A stretch of 64,000 nt of DNA, taken from positions 1,488,001 through 1,552,000 of the forward strand of contig JADANN010000375.1 in the NCBI GenBank assembly GCA_018806985.1, in the 5' to 3' direction. The notes below the pieces were generated by a model that saw only the letters and a program-made list of their open reading frames with translations, had not been told where the DNA came from and did no database searches. The stretch is from Angiostrongylus vasorum (Eukaryota; Nematoda; Chromadorea; Rhabditida; Metastrongylidae). Shown piece after piece: positions 32,690 to 44,788 of this stretch (position 1 is the first letter of the stretch; every line of letters begins with the position of its first letter). A program made the translations under genes and the position numbers.

Positions 32690-32900
32690 TCTTCTACAGA
32701 ACTGGAGATCAAACCTGTTGACGGGTGAATGCTGATGGTACTGATCGACAGAAAAATTGCAGAGAGAAAGGCGAAACGAAGAGCCAGCATGGTATGGTAG
32801 TGAACGCGTTAGTCCTCGGAAAGGGATAATAGCGCGTTCGTTCCTCACTGCAGACACCTGCGGTCCGGAGTTCTGCAGATATCTCAGCACTATTGTGGTT
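32690..32900 (+). repeat. family D repeat
   Basis: Starts near TGTTGACGGGTGAATGCTGA and ends with GCGGTCCGGAGTTCTGCAG; one end is missing. Confidence 0.75.
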
Positions 32901-32908
32901 GTTTTCCA

Positions 32909-33543
32909 TGGAGAGTTCCTAAAGTGGCTCCACCAACCACGCCAAATGTTGTGACATTCATCAAAGAGCGCCAATGCAGAAGTATAGGAAAAAAAAGTTC
33001 CAACAAATGGCTTTGCAGCAAAATCAATGTGCAGATGTTTGAAAACAATTTGCATTTCAGAAAAAAAGAAGAATCTGGTTCACGTAGAGGATGAGATAGA
33101 ACCGAAGAATACATAAGCGGAATTGGGGGGATTATTGCGATTTGCTGAGCTGCCCCTATCAAGAATGATTGGTGAAGCACGCGAAAAATACTAAAGGTGA
33201 AAAAATCACTTCAACCTAAAATGGGCTGATAGTTTTTTGACGAGCTATACAATAAGGTCTACTAAAAAATAACAATACTCACTGTTCTACCACTCCTCTG
33301 TGAGGCAAAGCGATAGTGATGTGTCATCATCAACCAGCAGAGTCCCCCAAAAGTGAAAAAGTTCTTCATCGCCTCCACAGGAGTGAATCTATAGTAAGAA
33401 TCACCGTCCTCCTCGATGAAAACTAATCGCAAAGCGGCGAACATCATTTTGATTGGAAAATGTCGGTGACTGCTTGTGCTGAGAGCACGAGAACGTCCTG
33501 TCACAATTCCTTCGAGGCTAATGCCGGCAAAAGAAGAATCCAT
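32909..33543 (-). CDS. probable acyltransferase-3 / NRF-6-like membrane protein, partial (3 exons)
   Basis: Minus-strand exons are 33543-33283, 33190-33113 and from 33010 down to about 32909, all phase 0. Exon 1 opens with ATG right after a ggtttag acceptor. It contains FFTFGGLCWLMMTHHYRFA, which fits the family pattern of a helix ending W(V/M)xxxHxY, where the His is the proposed catalytic residue of acyltransferase-3 proteins. Exon 3 starts PFVGTFFSYTSALALF, resembling the following VDTFFxxSG helix of NRF-6-type proteins (the family Asp is Gly here). Downstream exons that should encode about ten more helices were not found. The sequence runs into a family D repeat at about 32900, so this is a truncated relic or a gene whose later exons I missed. 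The assignment rests on pattern memory only. Confidence 0.4.
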
Positions 33544-33777
33544 CTAAACCAGCAAAACAATGTCAAGTGGAAACTACTGCGGAACCAGAATTCTGTGATG
33601 GAAGGCCATCAAAGTATTCTAGTGAGTAGTCGTATCAACGTGGCTCCTACTAAAGTCGACAAGTCGTAACTGTTAATCACGGAATTATATCGACAGCAGA
33701 AAAGGACAGGTGAGTGACAAAAAGCCAATTTCTCTTTTATAGGCTTAAAGATCATTAAAATATCAGAGATCTTCAAA

Positions 33778-34063
33778 TAAAGGATAAAGGAAAATGCTCT
33801 CGGCGTTGATCAATCCCTGAGGGATGTGCCATGCATTCAACTTCATTAAGCATCGTTTGGAGGTGATTGAATGCATATCTGGCCTTTAGAATGACTCGCA
33901 GTGGCCTACCGATATATGAAGCTAGTGCTGCTATCCTCTCAGACAAGTCTGGTATCAATTTGCCAACCTCGGAGGGGGTCGAAGGCTTGCGGGGCCATGG
34001 GTGCCGGGATCGATTCCACTTGCGTGTTGCAAGGCGCCTCCGACCACTGCGCCACACGCACTC
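33778..34063 (-). repeat. SINE family A copy, full length
   Basis: Minus-oriented; tail AAATGCTCTCGGCGTTGATC, head end CCACTGCGCCACACGC. Confidence 0.85.
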
Positions 34064-34069
34064 CTTCAA

Positions 34070-34740
34070 ATATTTTATGTTTATCTAAAAAATGACTGCG
34101 TTATTAAGCAGTTCTTAACTGAGCCGGCCGAAACGACAAAATAAGACATGAGGCCGAAGCAAGAACTACGATAACCTGAGTGCGTTGAGAAAAAAATCTG
34201 CTACAGAAAAATGAATGAAATAAATGAAAAATGAACATGAAAAACTACACAAGAACCTTTAAATTTAGCTTCAGGGCTGTTAGTCGTACCTATAAAATAT
34301 AGTACTAATGTGTTAAGCAATGGCAACAGCTTCGTTGGAGCTCAGGCATAGACACATGTAATTTAATGTATTTACAACAGATTTTTAGGATGAACGTAGT
34401 CAGCATTTGAATAAAAACTCAGTGTGACAAAGCGGGAGTAGAGGTTGGAACTGAGCGGCCTGCGATCGCTAGCAGGCGTTGTAAAACGTTGGCAATCGTA
34501 AATAATTCCGTTGTCCGCTCACGAGCAGCAGTCGATTGACATCAATCTGATGAATTCGATTAAGTAAATAAGAGGACGAAAGAAACTCTCCCAGAACCAG
34601 CTTGTGTTGTGATGACCGTCGGAATAAATCGAACGAGCTCCGATCCGATTTGTATCAAGACTGAAAAAAAGCAATGGGACTATTCGTTTACTCAAAGGAC
34701 GGCTTTTTTCGTCACTAATTGCATAAGCAAACTAATCATG
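34070..34740. other. no gene recognised
   Basis: Nothing supported was found in this stretch. Confidence 0.3.
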
Positions 34741-35090
34741 TAGGCAGAGCGCCGGAGCGCTGTGCCTTAGAGATGTCATTCAGTGGATGTCTTAGAGATG
34801 TTTTCGATGGAAGCAAACCCTCATCTCTCTGGAGTCAATGAATTTGTATTAGACTTACCTGAAAACAGCTCTATCCGATACCTGAAATGCTCTAGTGGAG
34901 TTAGTTCAGAAGGCTAGGAAGGATCAACTCAATAGACAACCAACAAGATTTATGGAGAAGAGAAACCGCTAAAATGACAACAGAACACATGAAAATCCAA
35001 ACGCTGCCCGTAAATGATGGATGCGAGGCAACGAATGTAAATGGAATAAGTTCTGGGATTTGCAATGTATGAGAAATTCTGTCACATTTA
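34741..35090 (+). repeat. SINE family B, diverged
   Basis: Middle block CCTCATCTCTCTGGAGTC with TTAGACTTACCTGAAAACAG; tail AAATGATGGATGCGAGGCAA, GTTCTGGGATTTGCAA. Confidence 0.6.
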
Positions 35091-35182
35091 GAGAAATGTC
35101 TAAATAGACAAAGTAGATACTAAGTAGTTATGATAATAAGAGAAAGATTTCGATATTTGGTATTATGCAGAGCTACTCCTAA

Positions 35183-35567
35183 ATCCTCCCAACGGTTTAC
35201 CGCCCCATCGTGACTGGGAGGTGTTCCTGGGTGTCGGGTTGCGATGTACAGCCGAAGGATTCCCTTCCTCGGGCAGGGTCTCCCGAGATGAGAAGGAGCC
35301 TGGTCTTTCCATCAGAAAGCCTGGCTAGGAGTAAACTAATACCACGATCCACCACCGTCCTGGTATTAAAGTCGCATGGTGGCAAATCTCTCTCTGATCT
35401 ACAAGGGCTGCAACTGCCTGTGGTGGTGAACACCAGGAGGAGACTTCGACCAGGCTGACCTCGCGATTCATGGGAACCACAATGGCTTAACCAGCAAATC
35501 TCCGAAAAGTGGAGATGACACTGGGGCCCGCACAACCAATGAGGGAGTGTCATTCAAGTATCAAGTA
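35183..35567 (-). repeat. family C repeat, full length
   Basis: Minus-oriented, complete at both ends (CCTCCCAACGGTTTACCGCC to AGTGTCATTCAAGTATC). Confidence 0.85.
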
Positions 35568-35924
35568 CTCCTAAATACGACAATGAAGTGTACAACAATG
35601 AAGCTGCGGCACATCACTGGTGTTTTGCCGAACATTTAATAAGAATCAGCTGAACTAAACTCAGACGAAGCAGTGATGTAAGTAATTAAAATGGACGCAA
35701 AGTAAGACATTTTTTTTATTTAGCTAATAAATGTGTCATTTTAGGTCAGTTTGTTTCGGAATGCCTGATTAGCGTAGAATACAAGTACGTCTGTCAACAT
35801 TGTCAAGTGGTCATGGTATTTATTACCTATGGAGAATCATGTGGAAGAGCGAATTATAGAGCTTAACGAAATAACCTGAAGTACGCTGGTCTTAAATCCC
35901 AGTATTTGAATCTCTAACAACTGC

Positions 35925-36430
35925 GTATTCTTTTTTTCATTAAGGTAGGGTATGATCTAAAGTCCAACCACAAAATTGCCGACCTACGAGCAAAATTCGA
36001 AACCTTAGGTGGGTTAGAACACGCGGATACTCTTTCCGGGTTCTCCCATGGTATCCATCAAAAGACGTACGGCTTTTGTTTTGTCTTTCTCCCAGTTTAG
36101 TCTTCACTGTATCGTGCTACCAATAATAATTTCTGTATGGGAAAAAAAGGAATAAATATTAAATAAAAAAGTTGAACATTGCGATTTCGAGGGCAGCTTC
36201 TGCTTAATTAGATCCAATGTCGGTTTGTCCTCTCCAAAACATTCGCGTTGACAGCTGATTGTTGGTAACAGGGATAGAGTAAAAACATTGTTGAGAGGAA
36301 GGCAAAGCAAGGGTCTCTATTGTTGTGGTGGACAGTACGTGAGACACCGGGTGAGTGTAATCAAGGCTTCAAAGCCGACCAGCAGTTGCGACATGTTACC
36401 ATATCTCGGTATTTTTTGTGAATATGTCGG
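35925..36430. repeat. family D inverted pair, diverged
   Basis: A minus-oriented half (35925-36110) is followed by a plus-oriented half (36165-36430). Confidence 0.6.
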
Positions 36431-37262
36431 TCTCATTTCTAAAGACATTAGTTAAGCATTCCGTAGGCGATGCACAAGGCCATCAAGTTGTATAAGTTGT
36501 CTGATGTCTACCCACATCATAGGTGGAAAGCCGAACACTAGATAGTGTTTGAATTTGAGAAATTAGTGAAGCACTCAAGTGGGATAGCTGAGCGTTCGAT
36601 GCTTAGACATGATCTTTCGACTCTACGCTGCCATCTTACCGAGCTATTCCTTCAAGCCATTATCTGCCTTTATTGCACCTTTTAGTGCATGCCATATGTT
36701 TTAGTACTCGGGAAGCAAATGATCTCAATTCATTTTTTTATAACACCGGAGGGCTTTTACTAACTCGTTCATAATTCACTTTCTCAGCATCTGTGCCGTT
36801 CTTCTGCCTCGTTGAACTCATCATCATCCTTAGTTCGAAGGTTCTTCAGGGGACAATATTAATCTTCCGCTCATGTGTATGCGGTTTTCGTCGCAATTGA
36901 GTGGTAATCACTAAAGCTGCAGATATAAACAGATATGAACAAAATAATGTGGCCTTTTCTAATAACCTTTCTTACGAGAATAATGTGGAACGATTATAGT
37001 GGACGTGGAAGGAACTGTTATAGTAAAGTTGCGGTAGCACTAACCAGTGCTTGTACCTTTTCAGAGCGACTCATTTCGTCAAGAGCCCCTGACAGAATGA
37101 ATTTTTCCTCCACGCTGTCCAGGGGGTGTGTTGCATTATGTGAAACATCATATGGCTAACAGGAGCCACTACTCTTCGTAGAATTATACTAACTGGTATA
37201 ATCTTCGTAGTAGTGCCTTCTGAATAAGAGATTCTTACCTGCTCTCAGAATTAGCCGAGCTT

Positions 37263-37632
37263 ATCAACAGGGCAGATAGCACAGTGGTAGTGATGTTCAT
37301 CACCGATGAGCACGGTACTAGTTCGATTCCACTCCGCGCTAAACAAGTCTCTCATCCCTCCGGGAGCGGGTGATCGGTACCGGACTTATCTGGGAAAAAA
37401 ATCACTCTCTGGAATCCAATTGGGAACGCTCCAGCCTGGCTATCTCAGGGGCTCCAGGGGGAATTGCTCGACCAGTATTACACCATGTTAAAGGTGAAAC
37501 GGAAATTGTCAAGCAGTGATCGATGCCACTCGTAAAGTTGGAAGAACTTCGAGGACAGTGGATGTGAGGAAACGAATCGAATGTGAGAAGTGCTGGGATC
37601 CGCAAAGTAGACCTGAAGAAGGGTCATATTAA
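37263..37632 (+). repeat. SINE family B copy, full length
   Basis: Best family B copy. A-box-like GATAGCACAGTGGTAGTG, B box AGTTCGATTCCAC, middle CATCCCTCCGGGAGC and GGTACCGGACTTATCTGGG, tail GTGGATGTGAGGAAACG, GTGCTGGGATCCGCA. Confidence 0.85.
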
Positions 37633-37949
37633 AGAAATAGAGATAAAAATAATTATTTCTTGTCATTCAAGGGGCCACTTAGAATTACGGTATTTATGCT
37701 CAGTTTAATTAGTTGCAAAAGTTTTTCGTCACACTATGTGCAATCATTTGTTGGCTAATCGGAAGCACATTCAATTTAGGAGTACCGGAGCAGAAAAAGC
37801 CACTCCCTACATTCAACGATTTACAAAAAAACCATGTATTGAGAAAGCCAATTCACTGGTAATTTGGCCAACAATTACTTATTATTTCATTTTATTCGCT
37901 ATAACGAATTACTGTGAAGGGGTTGGTAGTGGTATTGATGGCATTCAAT

Positions 37950-38275
37950 AGGAGCAGGTGATGTTTCTACTGCACCACGGGCGTAACTTTTCCTCTCATC
38001 CATCTGGGCTCGAGAAATTGGTACCAGACCTGTCTGAAAACAGCTCACTCTACGCATTCCTCTTTGGCTATCTCGAGATTTCAGGAGATCTTTGATCGGC
38101 TTTCGATGAAATTAGTGACGAAGGCGAATGTGCTGAAACAACAGCTGAACCCACATGGAAAAACCTGGAATACCTTTGAGGATGGTGAATGCGTGAATGC
38201 GAGGAAACGTATTGAAAGCAAGAAGGATTGGGATCTGCGCACCAGATGTGAAACAGCCGGGTCATGTATGACAAA
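37950..38275 (+). repeat. SINE family B copy
   Basis: Middle block AGAAATTGGTACCAGACCTG; tail GAATGCGTGAATGCGAGG and TTGGGATCTGCGC. Confidence 0.75.
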
Positions 38276-38284
38276 AAAAAGCAT

Positions 38285-38655
38285 GAATCACTGTTGTCAG
38301 ATGGAATGTTCTGGTATAAAACTGAGCGAAACGGGCTCACCATAAGCAAAACGTGTGTTTTACAGCAACATGTTTGTGCTAGTTGGCCAGTGAAATACAG
38401 TATAGTAGTTGGTCAGATTTGTCATCTGTCCGTCAAAAGTAGGTGGAATGCTCGACTTTGTATGAGCTCGGCAAGCAGGACTTTTTACGTAACTGCCGTG
38501 GGCAACCTCGAGTTTGGGTTGTAACAGTTTATAGTAATATAACAATACAATAGTAGCAATTTGACGATATCTAGTTAGGTGAACGGATACAAGTGAAGCA
38601 CTTGGGCGAACGTCAAATCACTGGGTGCGGGATGCTGAGGCACTGAGAAGAGAGG
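38285..38655. other. no gene recognised
   Basis: Stretch between the duplication and the CA microsatellite; nothing seen. Confidence 0.3.
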
Positions 38656-38656
38656 G

Positions 38657-38903
<247 letters not shown>

Positions 38904-39019
38904 TTTCTGGGTAGTGTTTCTCCGATTCCTTCTGTAATAAGTTGGGCTTTTATAGAGGAAACTAGAGACAATGATGAGAGGTTCTAAGAGTTTCTCAGCT
39001 GGTACGATCTGATAGAGCT

Positions 39020-39230
39020 ACCTTACACAAAAGATTCGCGAAGTCTGTACAATAGCTTATGCAGAAAGTATATGTGGAAGCCCACAACTGCTCGTGCTGA
39101 AAGTTCATCTGAAAAGCTACACAAAGGCTTATACAAAAATTCACGTAAAAGAGATAGAATAGCTTGCACGAAGGCTTTTACAGAAAGCACATGTGGAAAC
39201 GGTACAAAGACTTATACAGTATGAACGGAC
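39020..39230. repeat. degenerate tandem repeat
   Basis: Irregular copies of a unit like ACAAAGGCTTATACAGAAAG followed by CACATGTGGAA recur four to five times, about 35-85 bp apart. Confidence 0.55.
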
Positions 39231-39239
39231 AGATTTAGG

Positions 39240-40140
39240 TTAATAATAAGTAAATAGTTAGCATAGGAAACATGCGATATTATAGGGAATAGGAACTATC
39301 TGAAGAATACTTGCTATAATATTTGTGTGATCAACATTCATCCCTGTATTACGTTAAAGCAAAGTCTCTTTAACAGTTCTGGCTTGTTCAAACCCAGTTA
39401 AGTCCTTTTAGTTATCTAAAAACTATTGTGCATTGTAAAAAAACAACAAAGACGGTAAGAACTGAAAAGAAGCTTTAAGGCGACAAAACGCTTTGGATCC
39501 ATTATGTGTTGAAATGAGCAGGGGCATTCACATCGTGAATAGTTTTAAAGCATAATAACGAAGTAAAAACCAGTACTTCGGAGGCTTTGTCAGTCACCTT
39601 TCATAACCAGTTCTCGATTGCTTTATTTCGAAAGCATAATGCTATGTGGGTTTATAAAATAAAAAAATAACTGAAAAAAACGCTGGCGTCTATCTATCAT
39701 TGTCTGGCTCAACGATGTACAATGCGTTCGATTCCATTAACGAACAACGACCGACGCTCACATTTGTTTGGCAGACTCGTCGGACGAAGTGACGTGTAAT
39801 TCCAGATGGCTGCTCAAGCAAGAAAACTCCGGATTAAAACATCATAAATAACGAATAATGCTGGTTTTCGGCTGATTGGTGCAGATAGGAACACGGGAGC
39901 ACGAGAAGGGTAACCGTAGGTTCGAAGCGCACCAGAGGTTCAAATTCTTGCTCATATCTCAGTATACTTGTTGTTGAATTTCAGAGGATGCCCTACCGTG
40001 AAAAAAGAATAGGCGATAAATAAAAGTTAAAACATAATAGTAATCACGTCGCAAGATTGACCCATCCAAGAAAGGTTCTATGTAAATTTCCGAGTTAAGG
40101 GAATATCTTCATCAGCTACGTCTGACATAATATCCTTATT
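39240..40140. other. no gene; family D fragment at 39955-40035
   Basis: The fragment has GATGCCCTACCGTGAAAAAAG and ATAGGCGATAAATAAAAG, one end of family D. The rest is unremarkable. Confidence 0.4.
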
Positions 40141-40147
40141 GGAAAAG

Positions 40148-40337
40148 TTACTGGTTGAGACCAAGAAATGCGGGAAAAAAATTTTGTGGAGCAAATAAAC
40201 CACTGAGAAGGAAATGCATAGAATACAATGGAGTTCGCCCAGTTTTACCTCACCTACGCATGATAGCATGCAAGGCATCTCAGGCGTTACACAAGAGGCA
40301 TAGAGCTGCTACAATGGGTACTAAGCGTAAACAATAA
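40148..40337 (+). CDS. possible terminal exon of an unrecognised basic protein
   Basis: After an AAAAG acceptor the frame reads a Lys/Arg-rich stretch (NAGKKFCGANKPLRRKC, HKRHRAATMGTKRKQ) to a TAA at 40335-40337. AATAAA follows at 40410-40415. No upstream exon was found and the acceptor is not strongly T-rich, so this may be chance. It does not match a family I know. Confidence 0.3.
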
Positions 40338-40584
40338 CTTATGGCAGCTTTTTATGTGTCCAGCGATTGCTTTTGTCGTCCATGCCAGGTTTTGCTAAGT
40401 TTTGGTAACAATAAAGAATTCTAATAACAAATGTAAATTTATCAATAGAGCAAGACATAAATGTATAGTTTATCATATCTGTCTTGGTACAGGTTTTAAA
40501 CGATTGCCATAACTGTCTTTCTGTTAACTAACTCACTTTCTTCCTCGATCAGCAAACAAAAGGTTGTTATTTCACTTTTTGTCC

Positions 40585-41440
40585 ACGAAAAAAACTGACG
40601 TGTCGGTGGATTTCGCCTTCTTCAGAGCCAAGAAAGGTCAAGCTGACTGCACCTGCTCAGTTAAGCCTTTCAATGACCAAAACAGCAAAAACACGAAATC
40701 AAGATTTCCGTCGCCTTGGAAACAAAACAGCTTCTTGGCACATTCACCGTTGTCCTCCACTAAGTATTTCAAGTGTAGGCTAAGGGCACAGAATTTACAT
40801 GGAAGCGTACGGTGCCCTGCTCATATTAAAATATCAATCTTAAATACTGTGTTAGATCACGAGTGAAAACGAGGTATTAGCGGTTCATTTTCGGATTCTT
40901 GGAATTTATTCAGAATGCTTTGAGAACTTTGTACGCTGAAGCTTTCGATTCCTGTGCCCGGATGATAACATCTACTTCAAAATCATCCCCGTTATATGTC
41001 TGTTTCCTACGCGGGCCTATTGGAGCATTCGATTTAACTTCACATTTACAGGCTAGGTGCTCATTTGTATGAACGTAGAGTGATCAGCTCCTCTCGCCAA
41101 TGTAATCGCTACCACACACACGCTTTACAAGAGATCGGATAAACGGCACTCCAACTCATGCAATAACCGTCTCTACCGTTAGGGCATCTTATGCCGTTTT
41201 GTGTTGTACAGTGACGGTCACACAGGGCATTACAAACTACTTGGCGTTTACGAGTACTCGGTGGTATTTCAACCACTGCGACAGACTTCTGTCTGCATTT
41301 CATTCGTTGGAAGTGAAGCGCGGGGCAAACCTGATCTTGTTCTCACCAGGTTCATTGTTTTGAAGCAGTTCTTTCTTCAAAGATGTCCAGAGAACAATCA
41401 TTTTGATGTCACTGAAAGTAGCCATAACCCGGTGTGAGGG
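40585..41440 (-). mobile_element. Penelope-like element relic, inverse copy
   Basis: On the minus strand the translation includes RCPNGRDGYC, then VYPISCKACVW and a broken YIGE region, paralleling the copy at 1-430. The downstream part to about 40590 matches the 430-700 tail, ending GCTTGACCTTTCTTGG and GAAGAAGGCGAAATCC. Stops and substitutions make it inactive; only the endonuclease end and tail are present. Confidence 0.65.
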
Positions 41441-41687
41441 GTGAGAGGAGAGCTAATAAACCAGTATGTTTTTTGTCACTTTGATTGGGTACCATTTAGT
41501 GAAACACCTGTTTTCGGATAGGGATTTGTGTGTTCAGAAATGGAAGCGAGTTTTCTTTTGAATTCTCCCAGGGAAACCTAGTATACTCTATAGAGCCAAA
41601 ATTGTTCTCAAAGCGACCATCATTTAGCCCCCGGTAGCAAAGTATTCAACATGTACTTAGATTGCTGAGCTTACACGAGGTTGATAA

Positions 41688-42190
41688 ATATGTTTATTTT
41701 GGCTAACGTTCCGACGTCTTCGTTTTCATCAGAGCCGATGATCCGAGTCGGTGGTCCACAGTCGTTCCTTATCTCGGTGTGGCGTATTCGTTGTCGTACC
41801 GGGACTGTTGTCGTGTAAGTTCAGCAATTTAAATACATGTTGATTATTTTGCTATCGAGGTTAAATGACAGTCGGTTTGGAAACTGTTTTGCTATTCGCT
41901 TTGTGCAAGCTAACATAACACCGACTGCTTCAGAGTGGACTATCTGTTGAAAAAACAAACTATTATCAGTGGATATCATATCAACAACAACCGCTTTGCA
42001 TAAAACGACTATGCCGCGTGTGTGTGGTAATTCGTGCGGTGTTCACTGAAGAAGACCCCGTCTTGGTACGACAACGAAGACGCCACGACGTGATAACGAA
42101 CAACTGTGGACCACCGACACTGATCATCGGCCCTGATGAAGACGAAGACCCTAGAAACGTTAGCCGAAATAAACCGTTTTGTTTGAAAAT
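41688..42190. repeat. long inverted repeat (foldback), arms about 130 bp
   Basis: The left arm (about 41690-41820) is the reverse complement of the right arm (about 42050-42185). Shared in inverse are GGTCCACAGTCGTTC / GAACAACTGTGGACC, CATCAGAG / CTGATGAAG and GGCTAACGTTCC / GAAACGTTAGCC. The spacer is about 230 bp. Short TTCGCTTTGTRCAAG motifs lie near 41895 and 42200. Confidence 0.8.
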
Positions 42191-42329
42191 TGTTTCAATT
42201 CGCTTTGTACAAGTAGTTCGCTCAGCATTGTCAAGTGGTCATAGTATTACTTATGAAAAACTTTGTTGAAGGCCTGAATTAAGCCTAATAAAGTAATGCG
42301 AAGTATGTAGGTCTTAAATTGCACCGTTT

Positions 42330-42790
42330 AATTTTTTGTTTACTGCTCGTTCTTTTTTTTCATAGCAGGGTATTATGGGAAGTACAACCACGAGGGTATT
42401 GAGATATAAGGAGAACTCGCCATCTCATCTAAGCATTCAAACCCATATTGCCCTCACCACGGCATCATACTATCCACAACACCATCAGAGGTCTTGTTTT
42501 GGCTTTCACTCGGCTATGTTTTTTACTCTATCGGTGCTATCAGCAATCATCCATCAACGGGAAAGTGGAATAAGCAGTGAACAAAAAAGTCAAACATTAT
42601 GATACCGGCTGCAGTTTTTGCTTAAGTATTTTCAATGCCGACTTGTGCTCTCCGAAGCATTTCCGTTGACGAGTAATTGCCGATAGCAGCGATGGACCAA
42701 AAACATGGCTGAGAGTAATCGGGTCTTCAAAGGCGACCAGCAGTTGCGAGTTTTGATCAGATCTCAGTATCCTTATGGTTATGTCGGTCT
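42330..42790. repeat. family D inverted pair, diverged
   Basis: A minus-oriented half (42330-42560: TATCAGCAATCATCCATCAA) is followed by a plus-oriented half (42590-42790: CAATGCCGACTTGTGC). Confidence 0.6.
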
Positions 42791-43405
42791 CACTTTTAAA
42801 GACATTGGTCAGGCATTCCGTAGGTGAGGCACTTGTATAAGATGTCTAGCCACGTCACACCTGGAAAGCGGAACATTAGATGGTATTTCAATATGAGAAA
42901 TAAGCGAGGTGCCGAACAAGAGGAATGGTTGGTTTTTGGCAGCTTGGAGGTACTCCATCAACTCAACGCTGTCATATGCTTCCTACCGAGCTTTCCTTCC
43001 AACCCATTATTCGTCTTTGCTGAATGTTTTAGTACATACCATATGTTTCAGTATTGGGGAAGCAAATGATCCGTATTAGCTTTTTATAACATCGGAAGCC
43101 TTCCATTAAGTCGTTCCTAATACCCCCGTCCCAGCGCTGATGACGTTCTTTTTCTGCTTTGCTTGAACAAGTTCAACATCGCCCTTAATTTACTGGTTCT
43201 TCTCGTTAGAATCAAAGGCATCACGTCGAGGTATTGCGCCTACTTACAGAGTGCTTGAACGTCTTCTGAAGTATAACCGCCACTCACAACGTTAAACCGA
43301 AGTCTGACGCTCTGATCTTGTATCTATCTCATCTCGGAGATTCAGAAAAAACACGCATCGATAGCGGAAAATGGATGGGCCGATTACACAGCAAGAAACA
43401 CATAA

Positions 43406-43535
43406 GATAGATGGCCGAAAAGAACTGTAGAGTGGATTCTACGAAGATGTAGACGTAGCTCAGGACGACTGCCTGCGCATTGGGCGGACGTGCTCGCAAG
43501 TAAAGTCAACAAGCTATACTCACAGCTGCAAATGA
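43406..43535 (+). mobile_element. RTE-type LINE relic, C-terminal end
   Basis: The + frame reads DRWPKRTVEW, RRCRRSSGRLPAHWADVLAS and VNKLYSQLQ. The pattern DRWxxRxxEW then GRxPxxWAD is typical of the end of RTE-clade reverse transcriptases in nematodes. No reverse transcriptase core is present, and a family B fragment follows directly. Confidence 0.5.
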
Positions 43536-43537
43536 TA

Positions 43538-43684
43538 GAGATATTGACGGTATGAGACGCGCACCTGGACATATTCGAATCGAAACACCGCAATGGACGA
43601 TGGTTGTGAGGCAAGGAAACGAATGGAAAATGTGCTGGAGTACGCACGACTCGTGAAGATGGGCAGTCAAAGTATCTAAGAAAG
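43538..43684 (+). repeat. SINE family B, 3' fragment
   Basis: Only the tail remains: CGATGGTTGTGAGGCAAGG and ATGTGCTGGAGTACGCAC. Confidence 0.6.
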
Positions 43685-44345
43685 GAACTAAGTAGGGATC
43701 ATAGACGGCAACATTGGTCTTCACTGATGTGTTTATGATTTCTGTCTCAGTTGAGCAGCAATCACTACAGTGTGGATTTGAGCAGATTTCGCTAAATGGT
43801 GTCACCTTTTCTGTCAACGTTTCCTACGAGGATGGAGTGGAAAAAACACACTGTTATAGTAAGTCTGAGAAGGAAGCAGTGCTTGTGACTATTTCGGAAT
43901 GACTCATTCCGTCGAGAAGCGTTGACAAAATTAATTTTGCTTCCACGCTCTCCAAACATGCTTTGTAATTTGTAAACATAAGGGAGCTAAGGGTAGCCAC
44001 TACACTTCGCATAATTCCACTAATTGGAAAAATCCTCATAACACTGCCCTCTGAATAAGAGATTCGTGCCCGCGCTTACAATTAGTTGAGCTTTATTTCT
44101 TAACACATAAGGGGCTATTTGAATCCACGCCCACGTTTAGCGTAAGGAGTTAGAACTTTTCACCACATTACCTGTATTCATTCGTTAGCTAATATAACGC
44201 GGATGAAGTAGGACGAGACGGACCAGAAAAGCCATGTCCTTCATTTAATGATCTACAAAAAACTTTACCTCTGAGGAGGCTTATTACTCAGTAATTTGAG
44301 TGACTACAAGCCGTTGTTTCAATTTAAGAGCTACAACGACTCACC

Positions 44346-44720
44346 GCCAGAGACGAGTATAGCACAGTTGTAGTGAAGCCCGATCAACACGAGCACAGTG
44401 GTAGTTCAACACAGCACCAGGCTCAGCAAGGCCCTCATCCCTCTAGGATGGTGAAATCGTATAACTTTTAACTTGTATGGGAAACGCCCACACCCTGCGA
44501 TCCACTCTTTAGCCCGGTCATCTCAGACCATCAGCGGGAATCGACTTGATCAGCATTCAACAAAATTCATGACGAAGACGGATGTGCTCAAGCAACAGCA
44601 GAACCCGCACGCAAAAAGTCGTAAGACCGTCGGCGATGATGAATGCGGAGACACCAGTTGAACGCAAAAAGTGCTGAAATCCCATGGTAAACGGAGATGA
44701 CAGATCGTGTAATATTAGGG
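44346..44720 (+). repeat. SINE family B copy
   Basis: Head GTATAGCACAGTTGTAGTG; middle CATCCCTCTAGGATGG; tail GATGATGAATGCGGAG and AGTGCTGAAATCCCATG. Confidence 0.75.
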
Positions 44721-44788
44721 CAACCATAATTTGCAAAACACTTCCATAAGCTTCTTTTTACAGTAATATGTTGATATAATGGACCATA

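Larger units (their letters stand above)
35790..38280 (+). repeat. copy 1 of a 2.4-kb direct duplication
   Basis: Colinear with 42230-44720. Shared landmarks in order: CATTGTCAAGTGGTCATGG, a family D inverted pair (35925-36430), CGACCAGCAGTTGCGA, GCATTCCGTAGG, CATATGTTTTAGTA, TCCACGCTGTCC, CCTTCTGAATAAGAGATTC and finally a family B SINE. Copy 1 carries an extra family B insertion at 37263-37632. A minus frame at about 37140-37025 (LDSVEEKFILSGALDEMSR) is also partly kept in copy 2 (LESVEAKLILSTLLDGMSH), hinting at a decayed coding segment. Confidence 0.65.
42230..44720 (+). repeat. copy 2 of the 2.4-kb direct duplication
   Basis: Diverged partner of 35790-38280 (landmarks listed there). It holds its own family D inverted pair at 42330-42790, a LINE relic at 43406-43535 absent from copy 1, and a family B SINE at its end in the same position as copy 1. 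Confidence 0.65.
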
